A DNA stretch of 64,000 nucleotides from an uncultured Lachnospiraceae bacterium (lineage in GTDB: Bacteria > Bacillota > Clostridia > Lachnospirales > Lachnospiraceae). The stretch is from NCBI GenBank assembly GCA_902768735.1, contig CACXMK010000002.1, forward strand, positions 1 through 64,000, given 5' to 3'. Shown piece by piece: positions 57,696 to 64,000 of the stretch (position 1 is its first letter; every line of letters begins with the position of its first letter). Below the pieces are notes generated by a model, which saw nothing but the letters and a program-made list of their open reading frames with translations, was not told where the DNA came from and did no database searches. The translations under genes and the position numbers were made by a program.

Positions 57696-59642
57696 TTGAC
57701 GAAACGCAGGCTGGCAATTTTATTGGCGTTCATGATCACTGCCTCGGCAGTTCCCGCAGCGGGAGTAACTGCGGCAGAAGCGGCCCCGGAGGGAACGACC
57801 GGCGGGAGCGCGATTGAGAGGATGACGGAAACCGGCAGTATGACCGAAGAAGAGGAGACCGCTGCTGATACCGAAGAGGAGATCCCCGCAGATTCAGGCA
57901 GCACGACCGGAGAAGAAGAGACTGCTGCTGATACGGAAGAGGAGTTTTCTGCGGAAGCCGGCAGTACGACCGAAGAGGCGGAGACCGCTGCTGATACCGA
58001 AGAGGAGATCTCCGCAGAGACAGGCAGCACGACCGGAGAAGAAGAGACTGCTGCTGATACGGAAGAGGAGTTTTCTGTGGAAGCCGGCAGTACGACCGAA
58101 GAGGCGGAGATCGTTGCGGATACCGAAGAGAAGATCTCCGCAGAGACAGGCAGCACGACCGCAGAAACGGAGATCGCGGCAGAGACAGAGCCGGGGACGG
58201 AAGAGATGATGATCGAAGAGCCGGTTGTCCAGGAGGCTTCCGTGGAGGCGAAAGCCGCGGTCAACAGCTTTGTCCATGTCAACGGAAAAAAGTATTACTA
58301 CGACGCGGAGGGCAAACTGCTCTCGGATCAGTGGCTGACTTTCGGAGATTTTACCTATTATATCGGTGCGGACGGCGCGGCATATACGGGATTTAAGAAG
58401 ATCGGCGGCAGAACGTATTACTTCAAGGACAGCAGAGGGAGCACTAAATACCCTGTCGGCGCAATGGAATTGGGATGGCAGAAGATCAACGGCATGAAGT
58501 TCTACTTTGCGGACAGCGGCTATCCCGCGATCGGCAACAACTATCCCGGTGCGATGCTCACCGGCTGGAGAAGGATCGACGGGGAGATGTATTACTTCGC
58601 GGATTCCCTCTATCCGTCGGCAAACCGCGGAAGGATGATGGACGGCTGGAGAACGATCAGCGGGCGCAAGTACTATTTTGGCACAGACGGCATCCGCAGG
58701 ACCGGGTTCCAGAAGATCAACGGCAAAACATACTATTTTATTGACTCGAAGTATTCTGAATACACCTCTGCCAAACAGGGGATCATGCTCAAGGCGGTCA
58801 AGAAGATAGGCGGCAAGTACTATTTCTTTAGCGAGTTTGGCGTGATGAAGACCGGCTGGATCCGCTACAGCAATGTGATGGGATATTATAACACGGACGG
58901 AACGGCTGCCTCCGGCTGGCGCGCGAGAGGGGATGACTGGTACTATCTCAAAGAGAATGGAATTGCTTTTACCGGTTGGCTGAAGCTCGGATCAGACTCG
59001 ATCTTCTATATGAAGAGAGCGGAGAGCGGCAGAATGGTGGACGAGCCCCAGGTCATGAGCAACGGGAAGCTGTACTTCTTCGATGAAGATGGCCGCAGGG
59101 CGACATCGACCGGATGGAGGCACTACGGGAAGTATTATTACTATACCTATTCGAACGGAACCTGCGCGGTCAGCACGACGATCGACGGCGTGTGGCTTGA
59201 TGAGAACGGCCGGACTGAGCTGACTGCGATGGACATCAAGGCGCAGGGGTATTACAGCAGCACTAACTACCTGATCCTGGTCGACAGGAGTATCCATAAG
59301 GTCGGCATCTATAAAGGAAGACAGGGAAACTGGATCAATATCAAGCGGTGGTCCTGTGGAGACGGTAAGCCTTCGACACCGACGATCGAGGGAACGTTTA
59401 CGGTCGGGATCAAACTCTGGTATTTCGATTCGGGCTCGGCCAGGTGCTGGTTTGCCACACAATTCTGCGGCAACTACCTGTTTCATTCTGTTCTTTATTA
59501 CCAGGATTCCTACCCGGCAGACGTAATGGACGGAACGCTGGGCGCCGGTGTTTCCCATGGCTGCGTGCGGCTGGAAGTATCTAACGCGCGGTGGATCTAT
59601 GACAATATCCCGGGGGGAACAAAGGTCGTCGTATACCATTAA
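57696..59642 (+). CDS. Secreted L,D-transpeptidase with cell-wall-binding repeats, paralogue 2
   Basis: 648 residues from a TTG start with AGAAGGAG. Signal peptide, then a strikingly regular acidic region of 21-residue repeats, then about ten cell-wall-binding repeats and a C-terminal L,D-transpeptidase domain with an intact SHGCVRLEV catalytic motif. Same architecture and spacing as its neighbours, so the three arose by duplication. Acts outside the membrane on peptidoglycan. Confidence 0.93.
   Translation: MTKRRLAILLAFMITASAVPAAGVTAAEAAPEGTTGGSAIERMTETGSMTEEEETAADTEEEIPADSGSTTGEEETAADTEEEFSAEAGSTTEEAETAADTEEEISAETGSTTGEEETAADTEEEFSVEAGSTTEEAEIVADTEEKISAETGSTTAETEIAAETEPGTEEMMIEEPVVQEASVEAKAAVNSFVHVNGKKYYYDAEGKLLSDQWLTFGDFTYYIGADGAAYTGFKKIGGRTYYFKDSRGSTKYPVGAMELGWQKINGMKFYFADSGYPAIGNNYPGAMLTGWRRIDGEMYYFADSLYPSANRGRMMDGWRTISGRKYYFGTDGIRRTGFQKINGKTYYFIDSKYSEYTSAKQGIMLKAVKKIGGKYYFFSEFGVMKTGWIRYSNVMGYYNTDGTAASGWRARGDDWYYLKENGIAFTGWLKLGSDSIFYMKRAESGRMVDEPQVMSNGKLYFFDEDGRRATSTGWRHYGKYYYYTYSNGTCAVSTTIDGVWLDENGRTELTAMDIKAQGYYSSTNYLILVDRSIHKVGIYKGRQGNWINIKRWSCGDGKPSTPTIEGTFTVGIKLWYFDSGSARCWFATQFCGNYLFHSVLYYQDSYPADVMDGTLGAGVSHGCVRLEVSNARWIYDNIPGGTKVVVYH
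57838..58220 (+). repeat. 63-bp (21-residue) acidic coding repeats
   Basis: The unit TEEAETAADTEEEISAETGS and variants occurs five to six times; pairs form a 126-base higher-order unit with long identical stretches, so recent expansion is likely. Confidence 0.85.
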
Positions 59643-59848
59643 ATTTCGGCAATAAATCTGTGAAAAACGAAAATAAAGACAGAATACGAAAAAACAGGAG
59701 GAAATCCGAAAGCAAAAAAGTCAAAATTTCGAAGAATTGGAGTAGATTTCTTCTGAAACATAGTGTAGTATATAGGGTGCAATTATAATTTTTAACATTT
59801 GTAATTATTTCGTAACAATCGTTATGGAGAATCACGAGAGGAGACAGA

Positions 59849-61738
59849 ATGAAACGCAGATTAGCAGTTTTCTTGGCGCTGACCCTTACGTTTGCGTCCC
59901 TTTCTCCTGCAGGAGCGATGGCAGCTGAGGCAGAACAGCAGCAGGAGCAGATCGTTGCGGAAGTCGCAGAGACGGAAGAGACGATTGAAGAAACAGAGCA
60001 GGAAGAAACTGCCGAAGAGAACGAGAACGAGGAAACAACACAGGAAGGAACAACTGTCGAGAACGCATCGGAAGTCGAGGCAACGGAAACCGTGCAGGGA
60101 GAGGATGCGCTGACAGAAGAACAGACAGAAGAACAGACAGAAGAACAGATAACTGAGCAGGCGGAAGAGGCTGTGACCGCAGCTACATCCGAGGTGGCGG
60201 CAGAAGAAGAGCCCGCTCCCGCTCAGGAGGAGACTCCTGCTGAGGGGACCACAGAAGAGGCAGCTCTGATCGAGGAAGAGATCGTTGAAGAGACTGTCAA
60301 TGAGGCTGTGGGAAAAGTCAGCGATTTCTGGAGAGCTCCGGACGGAAAGCGGTACTACTTCAACGAGAAAGGCGTAAAAGCTCTTGGCCTTGGATGGCTT
60401 ACCCACACGGATGGCAACACCTATTACATCGGTGAGGACGGTGCTGCTTACGAAGGATTCAAGAAGATCGACGGCAAGACCTATTACTTCTGGGACAGCC
60501 GCTGCAAGAAGAAGATGCCGCAGGGCACGATGATGACCGGATGGCAGCAGATCAGCGGGAAGAAGTTCTTCTTTGCGGATCACCGTTATACGGCGTTTAA
60601 CACCGGCGTAATGCTGACGGGCTGGAGAAAGATCCAGGGGAACATGTATTTCTTCGCAAACAACCAGTATCCTTCCGTGTCAGCAGGTACCATGATGACC
60701 GATTGGAGAACGATCGGCGGCCGTAAGTATTATTTTGGCTCCGACGGTATCCGCAGGACCGGTTTCCAGGAGATCAACGGCAAGACATACTATTTCGTTG
60801 ACAGGAAGTATTCCGAATACACCTCCAGCAAAGAGGGTATCATGCTGACTTACAGCAAGAAGATCGGCGGCAAGTATTACTTCTTTACCCAGTACGGCAT
60901 CATGAAGGCTCACTGCTGGGTAAGGCACAACGGCCTTCTCGGCTATTTCCATAAAGACGGAACTGCTATGGTCGGCTGGAAAGAGCGTGAAGAAAACGAA
61001 TGGTATTATCTGAAAGAAAACGGTTTCGCTAAGACCGGCTGGCTTAAACTGGGAGACGATTCCATCTTCTACCTCAAGGGCGCGCTCGGCGGCAGAATGC
61101 TCAACGAACCCACTGTCATGAGCGACGGCAAACTCTACTTCTTTGACGTGGACGGCTACCGCGCTACGACAAAGGGCTGGAAGAGCAATGGAGACTACTA
61201 TTACTATACATATGCGAACGGCACCTGCGCGGTAAATAAGGTGATCGAAGGAATTCAGCTGGATGAATTTGGCAGAACCACGATGACCAAAATGGATATG
61301 AAGGCACAGGGCTATTCCAGTAATACCAACTATCTGATCCTTGTCGATAAGTCTACTTTCACTGTCTGTGTCTACAAGGGAAAGAAGGGAGCATGGGTAA
61401 GGATCAAGGGCGAGTGGCGCTGCACGCACGGCGGAAGCAACACTCCTGAAGGCGAGAAGACGCTCGTCGGAAAGCTGACGAAGAGAAGCGAGACATGGGG
61501 CTGGGGCGATTTCCAGTACTCAAGTTGTGCATTCTGCTATGAACTTTCTTCCGGCAACTTCTTCCATACGATTTTGTTTGAAAAGGGATCCAGGGGGAAT
61601 CCTTATAATCTGACACCTATGGACCCTGATCTTGGCAGGGACTATTCTCACGGCTGCATCAGGCTTCCTGTCAATCAAGCCGAGTGGATTTGGGACAATA
61701 TCCCGAAGGGAACCAAGGTCGTCGTTTACAGATCCTGA
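59849..61738 (+). CDS. Secreted L,D-transpeptidase with cell-wall-binding repeats, paralogue 3
   Basis: 629 residues from an ATG with GAGAGGAG. Signal peptide, a Glu/Thr-rich region (about 27-150), ten or so cell-wall-binding repeats and the transpeptidase domain with SHGCIRLPV. An EETEQ/EEQTEEQ tandem stretch lies in the acidic part. It has its own 200-base upstream region, AT-rich and probably a promoter. Forms a three-gene family with the two genes before it. Confidence 0.93.
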   Translation: MKRRLAVFLALTLTFASLSPAGAMAAEAEQQQEQIVAEVAETEETIEETEQEETAEENENEETTQEGTTVENASEVEATETVQGEDALTEEQTEEQTEEQITEQAEEAVTAATSEVAAEEEPAPAQEETPAEGTTEEAALIEEEIVEETVNEAVGKVSDFWRAPDGKRYYFNEKGVKALGLGWLTHTDGNTYYIGEDGAAYEGFKKIDGKTYYFWDSRCKKKMPQGTMMTGWQQISGKKFFFADHRYTAFNTGVMLTGWRKIQGNMYFFANNQYPSVSAGTMMTDWRTIGGRKYYFGSDGIRRTGFQEINGKTYYFVDRKYSEYTSSKEGIMLTYSKKIGGKYYFFTQYGIMKAHCWVRHNGLLGYFHKDGTAMVGWKEREENEWYYLKENGFAKTGWLKLGDDSIFYLKGALGGRMLNEPTVMSDGKLYFFDVDGYRATTKGWKSNGDYYYYTYANGTCAVNKVIEGIQLDEFGRTTMTKMDMKAQGYSSNTNYLILVDKSTFTVCVYKGKKGAWVRIKGEWRCTHGGSNTPEGEKTLVGKLTKRSETWGWGDFQYSSCAFCYELSSGNFFHTILFEKGSRGNPYNLTPMDPDLGRDYSHGCIRLPVNQAEWIWDNIPKGTKVVVYRS

Positions 61739-61782
61739 TACTGACAGGACGTTAGATACAGGAATCCCATGACGGAATCGGG

Positions 61783-61816
61783 ACCTCCGGCACAAAAAAG
61801 TGCCGGAGGTCTTTTT
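61783..61816 (+). terminator. Terminator of paralogue 3
   Basis: ACCTCCGGCAC and GTGCCGGAGGT form a perfect stem around an A loop, followed by CTTTTT. Confidence 0.95.
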
Positions 61817-61902
61817 GACGGGTCCATATTGGCGCGCGCGCGAGGATTCGGTATAATGAAGGGAAGCTGAAAAAGCTGACGAATAAGACTAAGGAGACAG
61901 AC

Positions 61903-62922
61903 ATGAATATCATCGTGACCGGAGGAGCCGGCTTTATCGGTTCCAATTTTATTTTTTATATGCTAAAGGAACATCCGCAAGACAGGATAATCTGTGTGGA
62001 CAGCCTCACCTACGCCGGAAACCTTTCCACACTGGAAAGCGTGCTGGAAAATTCGCAGTTTCGCTTTGTTAAGCTGGATATTCGTGACAGGAAAGGCGTG
62101 AACCGCTTGTTTGAAGAGGAGCATCCTGAGGTCGTTGTCAATTTCGCTGCGGAGTCTCACGTGGACCGCTCAATCGAAAACCCGGGGATCTTCCTGGAGA
62201 CCAATATCTTGGGGACGGCAGTGCTCATGGACGCCTGCAGGAAGTACGGGATTGAAAGATTCCATCAGGTCTCGACTGACGAGGTGTACGGGGATCTTCC
62301 GCTTGACAGACCGGATCTGTTCTTCACCGAGGAGACGCCCATCCACACGAGCAGTCCTTATAGCACGTCGAAAGCGTCCGCGGACCTTCTGGTGCTCGCG
62401 TACCACAGAACGTACGGGCTGCCGGTGACCATCAGCCGCTGTTCGAACAATTACGGGCCTTATCAGTTCCCGGAGAAGCTGATCCCGCTGATGATCGCCA
62501 ACGCGCTCCATGACCAGCCACTTCCCGTTTACGGAGAAGGCATAAACGTCAGGGACTGGCTGTATGTGGAGGATCACTGCAAGGCAATCGATCTGATCCT
62601 GCGTAGAGGCCGCGTCGGAGAAGTCTACAATATCGGCGGGCACAACGAGATGAGGAATATCGACATTGTAAAGCTCATCTGTGCGGAACTTGGCAAGCCG
62701 GAGAGCCTGATCACCTTTGTGACAGATCGCAAGGGTCACGACCAGCGCTATGCGATCGACCCGGCGAAGATCCACGCGGAACTGGGGTGGCTTCCCGAGA
62801 CGATGTTTAAAGATGGCATCAAAAAAACTATTAGCTGGTATCTGGACAACCAGGAATGGTGGGAGACGATCCGCTCGGGCGAATACCAGACGTACTACGA
62901 GAAGATGTACGGAAATCGGTAA
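61903..62922 (+). CDS. rfbB: dTDP-glucose 4,6-dehydratase
   Basis: 339 residues. VTGGAGFIGSNF is the NAD-binding loop, HQVSTDEVYGDL the family active-site segment with Thr-Asp-Glu, YSTSKASADL the catalytic YxxxK, and NNYGPYQFPEKLIPL the sugar-binding part. Second step of dTDP-rhamnose synthesis for surface polysaccharide. The rhamnose genes rfbA, C and D are not in the window. Followed by a terminator. Confidence 0.96.
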   Translation: MNIIVTGGAGFIGSNFIFYMLKEHPQDRIICVDSLTYAGNLSTLESVLENSQFRFVKLDIRDRKGVNRLFEEEHPEVVVNFAAESHVDRSIENPGIFLETNILGTAVLMDACRKYGIERFHQVSTDEVYGDLPLDRPDLFFTEETPIHTSSPYSTSKASADLLVLAYHRTYGLPVTISRCSNNYGPYQFPEKLIPLMIANALHDQPLPVYGEGINVRDWLYVEDHCKAIDLILRRGRVGEVYNIGGHNEMRNIDIVKLICAELGKPESLITFVTDRKGHDQRYAIDPAKIHAELGWLPETMFKDGIKKTISWYLDNQEWWETIRSGEYQTYYEKMYGNR

Positions 62923-62938
62923 GAGGATAATAAGAAAA

Positions 62939-62968
62939 AGACCGGCTTTTCAGTGAGCCGGTCTTTTT
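62939..62968. terminator. Bidirectional terminator
   Basis: AGACCGGCT and AGCCGGTCT pair, with flanking A and T runs; shared by rfbB and the leftward genes. Confidence 0.9.
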
Positions 62969-62972
62969 ACAT

Positions 62973-63127
62973 TTACGCAGAAGTCCGTAAGAGGATCACG
63001 AAGAGAATAACGATCGCTGCGCCCAGTGCACGGCGGCAGGACACCTTCTCCTTCAGGAGGCGGACACCCATGACAAAGAACCAAACGAAACCGGTCACAG
63101 GTATCAGGACGGCAAGGCAGAACCTGT
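62973..63127 (-). pseudogene. C-terminal remnant of an EamA/DMT-type membrane transporter
   Basis: The minus strand encodes NRFCLAVLIPVTGFVWFFVM, then GVRLLKEKVSCRRALGAAIV and ILFVILLRTSA before a stop: the last two helices of a drug/metabolite-type transporter with the E between them. No start codon or upstream helices are present; the frame runs into the end of the ATP-grasp gene in another frame. A decayed tail only. Confidence 0.5.
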
Positions 63128-64000
63128 TTACTCCCAGATCAGGGACTCGATCCCATTCTCTGTGAGCGTTTCGACCTGCAGCATTCCGCGGATCTTTTTT
63201 GCCCGCTCTTCAAACGTGGCGCGGTCCGGCGCGCTGACGATCAGCGCCAGCCGGGAGGTCTTATCTGTATGCCCTTCGCGGTTTACCTTTCCGACCTGAA
63301 GCTTGTCCAGCTGGTTGCGGTGGACATAGGGCAGTGCCTGCACCTCTTGTACGCCCTGTACGCTTACTACTTTTCCGGTGGGAATATAGAACGCCAGATA
63401 ACCGCAGACGCACTGCTGCGGCTTGATCTCAGGGAGCCCCTTCTGCTCGCCCGTCGCGATATCCAGAAGGAACTTTTCCGTGTCCAGCCCGCAGGAAAGG
63501 TGGATCAGGTCGGAGGAGATGAACACACCGCCGCCTCTTGCCGCTGTCTCGAGCAGGTAGATCTCGTCGCCGTCCATGACGAATTCGCTGTGCGTGATGC
63601 CCTGCCGAAGCCCGAAGCCTGTTACGATCCGGGTATTGAGATCCAGGACCCTTTGGGTGAGCGCGTCGTCGGCGACGGTGGGGAAGATGCGGCTCCTCGC
63701 TGCGAACGCGTCGGGCAGGTCAAAATAGAGCGTGTCCCCGATACAGGCGTTGCGGAATTCATAGTCCACCGCCAGGCCTTCCACAAGGAATTCCCGCCCG
63801 GTGGCATAGCGCTCGATGAGGACGCGGTGATCAGACGACCAGCGCGCGGCTTCATCATATTTTGCCTCGAGATCCGCCGCGTTTCGGCAGATCTGTACGC
63901 CGCGGCTTCCCTGCGTGTCCAAGGGCTTGATGATAATGTCACCACCGATCCCGCCGTAATACGCCAGCGCTTCTTCGAGGGAAGAGACGGTGCGGTGGGG
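63128..64000 (-). CDS. ATP-grasp domain protein (partial, continues beyond the window)
   Basis: The minus-strand frame is open to the window edge, so the N-terminus is missing; about 290 C-terminal residues are visible. GGDIIIKPLDTQGSRGV is the ATP-binding loop, LIERYATGREFLVEGLAVD and HSEFVMDGDEIYLLETAARG the metal-binding strands of carboxylate-amine ligases (biotin carboxylase/CarB-like). Such proteins join a carboxylate to an amine or thiol using ATP. The substrate cannot be told from this part. Confidence 0.88.
   Translation of the reverse strand, partial: PHRTVSSLEEALAYYGGIGGDIIIKPLDTQGSRGVQICRNAADLEAKYDEAARWSSDHRVLIERYATGREFLVEGLAVDYEFRNACIGDTLYFDLPDAFAARSRIFPTVADDALTQRVLDLNTRIVTGFGLRQGITHSEFVMDGDEIYLLETAARGGGVFISSDLIHLSCGLDTEKFLLDIATGEQKGLPEIKPQQCVCGYLAFYIPTGKVVSVQGVQEVQALPYVHRNQLDKLQVGKVNREGHTDKTSRLALIVSAPDRATFEERAKKIRGMLQVETLTENGIESLIWE

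Noticed and set aside
57838..58220. CRISPR-like array
   Set aside because: Repeats are contiguous and in frame with an acidic protein region; there are no unique spacers. No other repeat-spacer pattern was seen in the window.

Overview
The window looks like a chromosome segment of a gut-type Clostridia bacterium, most likely Lachnospiraceae. Evidence: intermediate GC, strong AGGAGG ribosome sites with some TTG/GTG starts, lipobox lipoproteins, YG-type cell-wall-binding repeats joined to L,D-transpeptidase domains, a heterodimeric ABC exporter, a YjdF gene with its riboswitch, and a XpaC/TelA pair. The family assignment is inferred from gene content only.

Layout. 0-0.4 kb: a mobile-element edge (IS3 transposase fragment, three short repeats, and the 3' half of a tRNA-Arg(CCT) that looks like an att site). 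0.5-5 kb: LysR regulator, hydrolase genes and a deleted flavodoxin. 4.8-9.8 kb: an NTPase/ECF-type membrane protein/Moco-fold operon, threonine dehydratase and small genes. 9.9-12.2 kb: an eroded sugar-phosphate locus (TIM remnant, DeoR, DeoR remnant, rpiB). 12.3-14.8 kb: a small-protein cassette followed by a dense array of 22 tRNA genes, several of them aberrant. 14.8-15.4 kb: an IS200/IS605 remnant. 15.5-33.5 kb: mostly ordinary metabolism, repair and transport (yaaA-sfsA-ogg, yjdF, ABC exporter, GH3, gltS-like, 2-hydroxyacid dehydrogenase, AraC, glutathione peroxidase, CDF, nitroreductase). 33.7-36.4 kb: a second copy of the small-protein cassette, a short gene, an HTH gene, a tRNA-like RNA and a Ro60-like (TROVE/DUF2828 plus vWA) protein. 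36.5-43 kb: two very large uncharacterised proteins. 43-55 kb: transporter, ACP, DUF1576, lysozyme, cysteine synthase, clostripain-like peptidase, zinc-ribbon membrane proteins, XpaC and TelA. 55-62 kb: three paralogous secreted L,D-transpeptidases. 62-64 kb: rfbB and an ATP-grasp gene cut by the window edge.

The most interesting material is the Ro-like locus. Directly upstream of the Ro-like gene (34767-34850), and again at 26636-26724 on the minus strand, lie two RNAs that share identical 8-base ends able to pair with each other. These ends enclose a tRNA-like core: a GG at positions equivalent to 18-19, a 7-base anticodon-type loop and a canonical T-arm, but no acceptor stem. This is the architecture of bacterial Y RNAs, the known partners of Ro proteins. 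The Ro-like gene also has codon usage unlike its neighbours (11 proline codons: 8 CCT, 3 CCA, no CCG or CCC), consistent with high expression or transfer. The duplicated cassette physically marks both the tRNA array and the Ro locus, suggesting the two loci are related. That functional link is an inference.
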